Origin: Clostridia bacterium
Lineage (GTDB): Bacteria; Bacillota; Clostridia; Oscillospirales; Acutalibacteraceae
Direction of reading: 5' to 3'
DNA: 38,579 nucleotides
Assembly: GCA_017450005.1 (NCBI GenBank)
Contig: JAFSYM010000115.1
Location: 1-38,579, forward strand
The translations under genes were made by a program, and so were the position numbers. Each line of letters opens with the position of its first letter. Position 1 is the first letter of the stretch. The notes below the pieces were generated by a model. The model did not search any database, was not told where the DNA came from, and saw nothing but the letters and a program-made list of their open reading frames with translations. Below are positions 1 through 6,742 of this stretch, piece by piece.

Positions 1-15
1 ACGGGTAGCAAGTAA
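1..15 (+). CDS. Probable last codons of an IS200/IS605-type TnpA transposase (partial)
   Basis: The window opens with an open frame reading T-G-S-K-stop. Many clostridial IS200/IS605 Y1 transposases end in a short Asp-Pro-Phe-x-Gly-Ser-Lys type tail, and GC-rich hairpins follow within 100 bp, as expected for the right end of such an element. Only five codons are visible, so this is inference from context. An alternative frame ends at 50-52 and could be another gene's 3' end. Confidence 0.25.
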   Translation, partial: TGSK

Positions 16-94
16 CAATCTTACGCGGCTGGCAGACCGTATCACGCGTTAACGCGTCTGCGAAGAACAGAGGGCTTTGCCCGTCAAAGAAAAA

Positions 95-113
95 CCACCG
101 GCTTGGCCGGTGG
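95..113. terminator. GC-rich hairpin, possible IS200-type right end or terminator
   Basis: CCACCGGC (95-102) pairs with GCCGGTGG (106-113) across a 3-nt loop. A run of A precedes it, which gives a T run for minus-strand transcripts, and a T-rich stretch follows. A smaller GGGC/GCCC hairpin lies at about 72-82 and a perfect palindrome ACGCGTTAACGCGT at about 44-57. Stacked small hairpins after a stop codon fit the right end of an IS200/IS605-type element. Confidence 0.4.
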
Positions 114-123
114 ATGTTTATTT

Positions 124-280
124 GGTTCATCACGGATTTTTGCGGGATGGTCAGATGTCGGTAAAGAGCGGTGTCATTGCGAGGAGCGGCGCGGCGCGGC
201 GATCCGTAACCCCGGCAGCGCATAAATGAACAAGAAGGAGAACGGATTGCCGCGCGCCATAAAGGCGCTCGCAATGACAG
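124..280. repeat. MITE-like dispersed repeat, copy 1 (right end missing)
   Basis: This copy starts with GGTTCATCACGGA and has an inner inverted repeat GTCATTGCGAG (173-183) / CTCGCAATGAC (268-278). A second copy lies at 38187-38388 at the other end of the window, sharing the left end, both inner arms and the GCGATCCG and GGATTGCCGCG boxes. Repeats with GTCATTGCGAG arms are widespread in bacterial genomes as small non-autonomous palindromic elements. Here the outer right inverted repeat seen in copy 2 is absent, and a different hairpin repeat begins soon after. Confidence 0.75.
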
Positions 281-328
281 TACATTATTTGCGTATGCAA
301 CGCCGGAACCGACATATAGCCCGCACGC

Positions 329-441
329 GGGACGATGTGGGCATCGTCCCCTACGGAAAACGCATCGGTAACGCCGTGTAGGGAACGCATACATGCGTTC
401 CGTTTCTGTGCATGCCCGGCGAGATCGTAGGGGCGGGCATG
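329..441. repeat. Cluster of three hairpin repeats
   Basis: Three near-perfect hairpins follow one another: GGGACGATG/CATCGTCCC (329-337, 342-350), GGAACGCAT/ATGCGTTCC (382-390, 393-401) and CATGCCCG/CGGGCATG (411-418, 434-441). The GTAGGGGC-type edges resemble intergenic repeat families common in Clostridia. The right edge interrupts the transposase remnant that follows, so the repeat block arrived after the transposase or marks its deletion point. Confidence 0.6.
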
Positions 442-451
442 ACCGCGCCGA

Positions 452-563
452 AATCAATGTACTTCTCCATCAGAGAGAGAAACTCGGACTTTTCTTCCTC
501 CATGGTTTGAAGTACGTCCGTGTAAGTATCGAACAATGATATTTGCACCACTTTATTCCGCAT
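452..563 (-). pseudogene. Truncated N-terminus of an IS transposase
   Basis: Reading leftward from ATG at 561-563, preceded by an AGGAGA ribosome binding site, the protein begins MRNKVVQISLFDTY and continues for about 37 residues to I-D-F. This opening is typical of transposases that start with a QISLFD-like segment and a helical region (IS1182/IS5-like; exact family unsure). The frame then runs into the hairpin repeat block, where the residues stop looking like transposase. Only the promoter-proximal tip of the element survives. Upstream, a TAAAAT box at about 605-620 may be its old promoter. Confidence 0.55.
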
Positions 564-809
564 GACTTTTTCTCCTTTCTTTGCGGTGGAGTTGTTTTGC
601 AAGTATATTTTACCACAAAACTGGAGAAGAGTCAGTTGTCTGTTGCCTTGAAATCCTTTATTTATCAACGGATCTCAAGTTTTACAATAGGCTAACTATA
701 AAACACGATGGGAGGAATCATGATATGCGTATTTTGCCGGACAGCCGTATCAAAGCCAAACGCATCAACGACGTATCTCGCCCGCCGGAAGAGCTGCGGG
801 CATGCATGT

Positions 810-1490
810 TCAGCTTCCCGGATTGAGCGCGATGCCGACCACGCGTGCATGGACGGCAAGCTCGGTGCGGTTGCTGTAGCCGGTTTTCTGCAAAAGCGCG
901 CACACGTAGGTTTTGACGGTGTTCAGTGAAATAAATAGCGAAGAGGCAATCTCGTTGTTGCTCTTGCCGGACGCGATCTCGCGCAGGATGTCCAGCTCGC
1001 GTTCGGTGAAATCGTCGCGGCATGCGTTACCGAGCATAGCCGGTGGGGCGTTTTCGGGATAGACGGATTCGCCGGCCATCGTCCGATCCATGACGTCGAG
1101 CAGATCGGCTTTTTCGGCCTCCTTATACCAGAAGCTGTCCACGCCGATCTCCCGTGCGTGCTGCATCCAGGAGTATTCGGGCATGCTTGTGACGATGATG
1201 ATCTTCACGTCGGGAAAAGCGGCCTTGATTTGTTTGGCCGCGTCGAGCCCATTGGAGCCGTCGCCCATCAGGACGTCCATCAGGATGAGATCGACCTGCG
1301 TTTTCATGAGATAAACGTCCGCGGCAAAAGCGGATTCGATGGACAGCACGGTTTCATAGCGCTCCGAACCGGCGATCAGCAGTTCAAAGAAGCGGCGGGA
1401 TAGCATCTGATCGTCCACAACCATCACACGCACCTTTCGATTCGCGGCGCCTGCGGGAACGGTGTTGTTTTGTGTAAACAGGGCATCCAT
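810..1490 (-). CDS. NarL/LuxR-type response regulator
   Basis: A 226-residue two-domain regulator. The receiver domain (about 20-140) has the acidic pair D26-D27, the phosphoacceptor D72 in an L-I-L-M-D-V motif, and the later Ser/Thr and Lys positions (V-T-S near 102, Y-K-E near 123). The LuxR-type helix-turn-helix (about 161-215) shows the usual T-E-R-E-L-D-I-L opening and the N-E-I-A ... L-N-T-V-K-T-Y recognition helix. Its ATG directly abuts the stop of the upstream kinase gene, so the two are almost certainly co-translated partners: the kinase phosphorylates D72 and the dimer then binds DNA. The target genes are not evident; the neighbouring secreted-protein gene is divergently transcribed. 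Unusually, about 20 non-conserved residues precede the receiver domain. Confidence 0.9.
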   Translation of the reverse strand: MDALFTQNNTVPAGAANRKVRVMVVDDQMLSRRFFELLIAGSERYETVLSIESAFAADVYLMKTQVDLILMDVLMGDGSNGLDAAKQIKAAFPDVKIIIVTSMPEYSWMQHAREIGVDSFWYKEAEKADLLDVMDRTMAGESVYPENAPPAMLGNACRDDFTERELDILREIASGKSNNEIASSLFISLNTVKTYVCALLQKTGYSNRTELAVHARVVGIALNPGS

Positions 1491-2774
1491 TCAAATCATC
1501 TCCTCTTGTCGGAATCGCAGTGTCAGGCGGAAAGCGGGCGCGCTTTCGATCTCCATCGAACCGTTCTGCTTGCCCGCCATGACGCGCAGATTGTGCAGGC
1601 CGCCGGTCTCACGGATCGGGCTTTTCGGTGGAATGCCGTCGTTGGTGAAGGTCATTGTCAGCACGCCGTCGGCCTCGTCGATCCCGGCTTCGAGCCGGTG
1701 TCCCTTCGCGTGTTTGACAGTATTGGTCAGGCACTCGTGCAGCGCGACCTCGAAAAGGCTTTTGTACCGTTCGGGAATCTCGCCCCGGATCGCGATCTCC
1801 ACACCGACGGCGTCCGCGGCTTTGCGCACAGCGTCCAGCCGGTCGGCTTCCGGCGCATCGGGTGCGTCGCTTTGCAGCAGGGCGACGGTTTCCCGCAACT
1901 GATCGGTGACGGCTTTGCGGTCGTTTTCGCTACCGCCGAGATAGTTGTTTACGATCAGCAGGCACTGCCCGAGGCGGTTGTGCAGCGTGATCTTGGCGTT
2001 GAGGATCTCCTTTTCACGCACCGAGCGGTCGATGTTGTTCAGGTAATCGCGCAGGTGGCGGTTGACCACCTCGAGGCGTTCGTTTCGTTTTCTTAATTCA
2101 CAGATTATTTTATAGCGTTCCGTCACGTCGTAGGCGATCGTTTCCGTAAACGGTTTGCCTGCGGCGTTGATTGTCTGCTGTCGGATCTGCCAGACGCTGC
2201 CGTCCGCAAGGATAAAGAACGTGTTGCCTTTGTCCACGTCCACCGCGCAGCCGGGCAGGAAATCGCGGTTTTCTAACCGGCTGTTCAGCGCGAGCGCGTT
2301 GGAGACGCCGGCGCCGAACGCCGAATTGCTGATCTGCTGCATCCGGTTGTTCACCAGACGCGGGAAACCGTCGGGCAGGCTGAAGCAGACACCGTCAGGC
2401 AGTTGGTCGAGACCCTCGCGCACGGATTGCGCGGTCAGGGACGTGCGCCCAATCCGGCGCAGACGCAGGGCGACGGCGATCTCGGCGGCCGCGAGCAGCA
2501 GCGCGGCGAGAAAATAGAGCCACGCAGGCAGGCAGACGCACCGTTCGACCCAAGGTGTGAAGGGCTTTTGTAAATCGGTCCATACGGAATACTCCTCCAG
2601 CACCGTCACAGGCAGAAAGCTGAGTAACGCGAACAATTCAGAAACGTATCTGCACACGCGGGCTTTCGGATTGCCGCGCGTGAACAGCGCACAGATCACG
2701 GCGAAAAGGCTCAGCAGGATAAAGACGAAGCAGGTGACGCGTCCCGCGGCGACGGGCAGATCGATCATACGCAT
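1491..2774 (-). CDS. Membrane sensor histidine kinase (HisKA_3 / NarX-like output)
   Basis: A 427-residue kinase. Two to three membrane segments lie at about 12-32, 45-60 and 82-104, followed by a PAS-like stretch (about 118-218), a coiled coil (about 220-260), a dimerisation/phosphoacceptor motif with H265 in H-N-R-L-G-Q, and an ATPase domain with N box E-C-L-T-N351-T-V-K-H and a G box near T-G-G-L-H-N-L. The H-x-R-L-G-Q motif and the LuxR-type partner place it in the NarX/DegS class. The first ATG (2772-2774) gives a 10-nt overlap with the upstream gene; a second ATG at 2766-2768 would make an ATGA overlap and is equally plausible. It is the only protein of the operon with an intact kinase core, so it is the likely phosphodonor for the downstream regulator. 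The signal sensed is unknown. Confidence 0.85.
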   Translation of the reverse strand: MRMIDLPVAAGRVTCFVFILLSLFAVICALFTRGNPKARVCRYVSELFALLSFLPVTVLEEYSVWTDLQKPFTPWVERCVCLPAWLYFLAALLLAAAEIAVALRLRRIGRTSLTAQSVREGLDQLPDGVCFSLPDGFPRLVNNRMQQISNSAFGAGVSNALALNSRLENRDFLPGCAVDVDKGNTFFILADGSVWQIRQQTINAAGKPFTETIAYDVTERYKIICELRKRNERLEVVNRHLRDYLNNIDRSVREKEILNAKITLHNRLGQCLLIVNNYLGGSENDRKAVTDQLRETVALLQSDAPDAPEADRLDAVRKAADAVGVEIAIRGEIPERYKSLFEVALHECLTNTVKHAKGHRLEAGIDEADGVLTMTFTNDGIPPKSPIRETGGLHNLRVMAGKQNGSMEIESAPAFRLTLRFRQEEMI

Positions 2775-4387
2775 ACGATTTCCTCCCCGTTTGAGCCGCG
2801 CAGCGTGAAGCGGACAGATGTGCCGGCCGTCTCGGACTGCGTTTCGCGCAGCGCCCGCGAGAGCGCGTCAAGCGTTTCCGGTTCCGGCTTCCCGGAGAGC
2901 TGCGCCTGCAGATGCAGACACGGCGCACCGTCGAGCGAGACCCCGACATATCCGAGCGCGGGCAGCGTCTGCTCAACGACCGTTTCAACCCACCGGTACA
3001 GCGCCGCAGCTTCCTGCACCGGTATCGTCACGGACGGATCGACGGCAACGGTGCAGGGGACACCGGTATTTTTCAAGGCTTTTGCCGATTCTTCAAAGCA
3101 GGGGAGCAGTTCCGCGCCGCTCAGCAGCGCCTTTTCGTCTGCCTGCAGCAGCAGGTTGCCGTACCGTTTGCAGTAGGCGAGGAGGACGCCGATCTTCTGC
3201 AGCCGGACGCGGAAATCGGCCTCGTCCTGCGGCAGGTCGTCCGTCCATGCGCTTATGGCGTCGAGCTGCGGGAGCAGAGCCTGCGTGACGCGGTCATAAA
3301 CCCGGTTCTGCTGCGCGGTACGTATGCGCGTCTCGTCGATCTCCGCGGCCAGGCGCATCGCGGCGTTTTCTTCATTGAGGTAGTCGGCGGTCTCGTTGAG
3401 CTCGCGGTTCAGCTGCCGCATGGAGGCAATGTTCTCCGTCCAGTAAAAGAAGCCGCCGCGGACGGGACGCGCTTTGAGGAGCGTGCTGCCGTCCGGCAGT
3501 TCGATCGTGCCGCCGAGTGCACGGCGCAGTTGCTGCGGTTCGGGACGCACGCCGTTTTCGGAGACGCGCTGCACACGCAGATTGCTGTCCGCGATCCCGG
3601 CGCGCAGCGAGGAAGCGGCGAACAGCTCCGGATAATCCTTGTTGCCGGAGATGATGCGGGCGGCCGCCATGCTCTCCCAGAACGCGATACCGCACAGGCA
3701 AACGTATTCCGGAAGTTCCATTTTGGACAGGAAGGACGGCATTTGTCTGCCGAAGAAGAAGATGAAGAAGCCGCCGACAAACGTCGCCGTCAGGACAAGG
3801 ATCGGCAGCCACACGGTGCGGACAAGACGGCGGCTGAATGCAGTACGCATGGCGTTGACGATCATGCACACGCCGCAGAAAAGCATCCACGCGGCGGCGG
3901 TATAGTACAGGGGGCCGTGTGTGTAGTCGGTCTGCCAGCCGGCAAAGCCGGGAGCGAAGCGGAACGCGAGCGCGTGCAAATCGTTCGTCAGGATGCCCGC
4001 GGAGATCAGCGAAGAAATCAGATAGACCGCACTGCGGCTTTTCGGTGCTTTGGCGTCGTCGGGCTTGCCGAGAAACGTCGACGCGTTGAACAGCGCCGCG
4101 GGACCGAAAACGAACGGCGTGTAATAGGCGTACCACAGATGCCGCTGCAGCGTGCCGTCCCACGAGACAAAGGCGTATTTGGCGGTACGCAGGAGCATTA
4201 GCAGGACGCAGGAGACCACGAACACGAGCAGGTGCAGGCGCATCTGTTTCTGCGGAAATCTGCGCAGGACGCCGAGTCCCCACGAGAGGAAAAGGGCGTT
4301 GAGGACGATACAGTTGACGGCGACGGTCGGAACGTGGTAGGACGGTATGATTAAATAGTCAAAAAGTATATACATCGCGCACAGCAC
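2765..4387 (-). CDS. Multi-TM sensor-like protein with degenerate kinase tail
   Basis: At least 540 residues. The N-terminal half is hydrophobic, with about seven predicted membrane helices between residues 1 and 225, as in the 7TM input modules of clostridial kinases. The C-terminal half has a helical segment with a DHp-like look (N-R-V-Y-D-R-V-T-Q-A near 365), but I see no phosphoacceptor motif and no N or G box of an ATPase. It is probably a kinase-like accessory sensor for the intact kinase encoded downstream. Start choice is uncertain. The GTG used here has no good ribosome binding site, whereas the frame stays open upstream to a strong AAAGGAGG (about 4442-4449) with no ATG, GTG or TTG in between. 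ATT at 4427-4429 could be the true, rare start, or the GTT at 4436-4438 may be a mutated or misread GTG. Confidence 0.6.
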   Translation of the reverse strand: MLCAMYILFDYLIIPSYHVPTVAVNCIVLNALFLSWGLGVLRRFPQKQMRLHLLVFVVSCVLLMLLRTAKYAFVSWDGTLQRHLWYAYYTPFVFGPAALFNASTFLGKPDDAKAPKSRSAVYLISSLISAGILTNDLHALAFRFAPGFAGWQTDYTHGPLYYTAAAWMLFCGVCMIVNAMRTAFSRRLVRTVWLPILVLTATFVGGFFIFFFGRQMPSFLSKMELPEYVCLCGIAFWESMAAARIISGNKDYPELFAASSLRAGIADSNLRVQRVSENGVRPEPQQLRRALGGTIELPDGSTLLKARPVRGGFFYWTENIASMRQLNRELNETADYLNEENAAMRLAAEIDETRIRTAQQNRVYDRVTQALLPQLDAISAWTDDLPQDEADFRVRLQKIGVLLAYCKRYGNLLLQADEKALLSGAELLPCFEESAKALKNTGVPCTVAVDPSVTIPVQEAAALYRWVETVVEQTLPALGYVGVSLDGAPCLHLQAQLSGKPEPETLDALSRALRETQSETAGTSVRFTLRGSNGEEIVCV

Positions 4388-4542
4388 AGCCGTCCAGACT
4401 GCCGCGCCGCGCAGGATCTTTTTGTCAATGTCCGTAACCGCCGCCTCCTTTCGTAAAACTGTAAACTGTGTATTTCAGAATGCCCCGCCGATCGCGGGAG
4501 GATACGCTTCTTCTCTGCTTCAGTGTATACCTTTATCAAGAT

Positions 4543-4572
4543 ATTTTACCATATTTCAGGACTGCTTGTACA
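4543..4572 (-). promoter_or_regulatory. Candidate promoter of the three-gene signalling operon
   Basis: On the minus strand a TGTACA box (4567-4572) lies 18 bp before a TAAAAT box (4543-4548), about 100 bp upstream of the ribosome binding site near 4445. A compact hairpin ATCATCCT/AGGATGAT (4572-4589) abuts the -35 box and could be an operator or a weak terminator. The -35 match is only partial. Confidence 0.3.
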
Positions 4573-4700
4573 TCATCCTTTAGGATGATTTTAGCATAAA
4601 CGACCCATTCTGCGCAAATTTCATCAATCTGAACAAAACTGCGCATTGATTTTCTACATACCGGAAGGCGCTTTTCCGGAAATTTCATCCTTTCGGGTGA

Positions 4701-4728
4701 TGGGACGTTTTTTGTATTCCTCTATAAT
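4701..4728 (+). promoter_or_regulatory. Promoter of the secreted-protein gene
   Basis: A perfect TATAAT (4723-4728) follows a weak TGGGAC -35 candidate (4701-4706) by 16 bp. The transcript would start near 4735 and carry an 80-nt leader with an imperfect hairpin (CGGACA at 4734-4739, TGTCCG at 4759-4764) before the TTGGAGGAAG ribosome binding site. The -10 box is convincing, the -35 is not. Confidence 0.5.
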
Positions 4729-4814
4729 GGAAACGGACAATAGTCTGTTTAGTCGGACTGTCCGGACGGGAAGATCCTCTCTTCTCAAATTTATTATTAT
4801 TTGGAGGAAGAAAC

Positions 4815-6434
4815 ATGAAAGCATCCAAACGAATTGTTGCCGTTTTGCTGACGGTGCTGATGACTGTGTCGTTCATGGTCATTGCGGTCGTTCCGGCGAG
4901 CGCGGCAGAAAACTACGCCATCTGGGTCAACAACGTGCAGTTCACCAGCGATAACCTGACCGTCGCCTGCGGCAGCGGTACGGCGACCTATGATGCGGCA
5001 AGCAACACCATCACACTGGACAATGCAACATTCCAGAACAATCACATGGCAACCGGCACCGGTTATGCCGTCAGCGCACCGATCTATTCCAAGACCAAAG
5101 ACATCAATATCAAGCTTGCTTCGGATTCCACAATCCGTGTCAACAACGGCAGCAACGACTTGACGTATTACGCAATCTATTCGGGCGAAAAGGTATCCAT
5201 CGACACCTGCGGCCACAAGCTCGTGGCGGGTATTGAGGGCGGCAGTAAGCCGAGCTGCGTCATTCATGGCACAGAGGATGTCAGAATCAAATCGACCGGT
5301 TCCAAGGGTACAGTTTTTGTGACTGCAGGCATCAACACCGTCGATAATACATCTGATGCATGCGGAATTGAAGTCGGTGTCGGCTCTTCCACGACACCGC
5401 AGGTCTATATTGTCAACACAATCGTGAATGTGGAAGCAAACTCCCTGAAGAATGCGTACGGCGTCAAAGCGTACGCTGTAAAAGCGTTTACCGGCAGTCA
5501 AGTTGATATCAATGCGCGCGGCAGCAGCACGGCAAGCAAACCTGCGGAGAGCACCTACGCTCTCGCATGGCTGAACGCTTATAACAGTGCGACCGCGATG
5601 ATTGATCAGACGTCCACGATTCAGCTTTCGGCATCAAAAGCTTCCGACGGAAAATATGCAAAGACAAACTCTGTAGTCTATTGCGAAAGAAATGCATTCT
5701 CCGGTACGTATTCTTCCATGGCAAAAGCGCCCTGTACCGATCTTAACGGCGCTGCTGTTGAAGTCAAGATGACGGATAAGATCGCGAAGGACGCATCCGG
5801 CAAAGCGCTGGATTACCTGTTTGTCGGTACCCGTACCCTTACCTATGACGCAAACGGCGGCACCGGCGCACCGGAACCGGTCAGCGCAAACGGCGAGATC
5901 ACGCTGTCTGCTGTCGTTCCCACCTATAACGGCTGCACGTTCAAGGGCTGGTCTGTGAGAAAAGGCGGAACAACTGCGCAGTATCAGCCCGGCGATCCGT
6001 TTACAATGGGCGGATCAGCCAATACGGTGCTCTATGCCGTTTGGGAAAAGAACTCCGTCACGCCCTCCAATCCCACCGCGTCGGCAGTTCTGAACGTCGG
6101 CGCCGGCAGAACAGTCGATTACAAGTCGACCGTCACGGTCGTCGCCAGGGCGACAGGCGTACCTGCCGGCTACTTTGTCGCAATCTATGACGGTGATACG
6201 CAGCTGGTGAAGGGCGACAACACGACCGCCCAGTACACCGCAAACAAAATGACCGCCGGCAAGACCTTCACCGCAAAGGTCGTCGACGCGAACGGCGCCG
6301 TGCAAAAGGACGGCAGCGGCGCAGACCTTGCAAAGAACGTCGAGGTCGGCGTCAAGACCGGTTTCTTCGCCAAGATCGCCGCGTTCTTCCGCGGTATCTT
6401 CGGTCTGCTGCCGAAGATCACCATTCAGCCGTAA
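4815..6434 (+). CDS. Secreted surface protein with Flg_new/InlB repeat and conserved-looking C-terminal tail
   Basis: 539 residues. A signal peptide covers about 1-30 (K-R near the start, hydrophobic core, A-S-A just before the cleavage point). Residues 31-335 are rich in Asn, Thr and Ser with alternating hydrophobics, suggesting a beta-helix or beta-sandwich fold. Residues 340-412 match the Listeria-Bacteroides repeat (Flg_new/InlB B type), with L-T-Y-D-A-N-G-G-T-G, F-K-G-W-S and L-Y-A-V-W-E. An Ig-like module follows (about 420-512). The last 25 residues form a Phe-rich amphipathic segment (F-F-A-K-I-A-A-F-F-R-G-I-F-G) ending L-P-K-I-T-I-Q-P. No LPxTG motif or TM anchor is present. The role is probably extracellular adhesion or binding; the ligand is unknown. 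A terminator follows and the gene appears monocistronic. Confidence 0.75.
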   Translation: MKASKRIVAVLLTVLMTVSFMVIAVVPASAAENYAIWVNNVQFTSDNLTVACGSGTATYDAASNTITLDNATFQNNHMATGTGYAVSAPIYSKTKDINIKLASDSTIRVNNGSNDLTYYAIYSGEKVSIDTCGHKLVAGIEGGSKPSCVIHGTEDVRIKSTGSKGTVFVTAGINTVDNTSDACGIEVGVGSSTTPQVYIVNTIVNVEANSLKNAYGVKAYAVKAFTGSQVDINARGSSTASKPAESTYALAWLNAYNSATAMIDQTSTIQLSASKASDGKYAKTNSVVYCERNAFSGTYSSMAKAPCTDLNGAAVEVKMTDKIAKDASGKALDYLFVGTRTLTYDANGGTGAPEPVSANGEITLSAVVPTYNGCTFKGWSVRKGGTTAQYQPGDPFTMGGSANTVLYAVWEKNSVTPSNPTASAVLNVGAGRTVDYKSTVTVVARATGVPAGYFVAIYDGDTQLVKGDNTTAQYTANKMTAGKTFTAKVVDANGAVQKDGSGADLAKNVEVGVKTGFFAKIAAFFRGIFGLLPKITIQP

Positions 6435-6444
6435 CGAACAGATC

Positions 6445-6494
6445 GGCCTGCTGTGATCTGACCCCCTGCGGGTTTGAGCACAGCAGGCCTTTTT
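6445..6494 (+). terminator. Rho-independent terminator of the secreted-protein gene
   Basis: GGCCTGCTGTG (6445-6455) pairs with CACAGCAGGCC (6479-6489), followed directly by five T. It lies 11 bp after the stop codon. Confidence 0.9.
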
Positions 6495-6590
6495 GGCTTG
6501 TCACGGTTTTCGCGGGCTGTTTGAAAGCATGTACCTGCTCCGACTCATTTACAGTCTGGTCGCGGCAAAAAAACGATTCCGAAACAACAG

Positions 6591-6631
6591 ACACGGCGAA
6601 AGACCGCTTGGCCTTCCGCCGTGTTTTTTTT
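6591..6631 (+). terminator. Second rho-independent terminator
   Basis: ACACGGCG (6591-6598) pairs with CGCCGTGT (6617-6624), followed by a run of eight T that starts at 6624. There is no recognised gene between this and the previous terminator, so it is either a back-up or ends a small untranslated transcript from 6495-6590. Confidence 0.8.
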
Positions 6632-6688
6632 GCACTGTTCCGTCGGGCCGTACGGAAACCCGATCCGCAAACATATACCGCTTCCCGG

Positions 6689-6717
6689 TTGCACAACGGC
6701 GGCGGCTGTGCTATAAT
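6689..6717 (+). promoter_or_regulatory. Sigma-A-type promoter of the glycosidase-dut operon
   Basis: TTGCAC (6689-6694), a 17-bp spacer and a perfect TATAAT (6712-6717). The transcript would start near 6724, which rules out longer upstream reading of the next gene and supports its ATG at 6743. Confidence 0.8.
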
Positions 6718-6742
6718 GGAACGCGCAAAGGGGGCGATAACC

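Noticed and set aside
725..826. A 33-residue open frame after GGGAGGAATC
   Set aside because: The ribosome binding site is good, but the peptide has no recognisable family and runs into the 3' end of the response regulator gene; too short to support.
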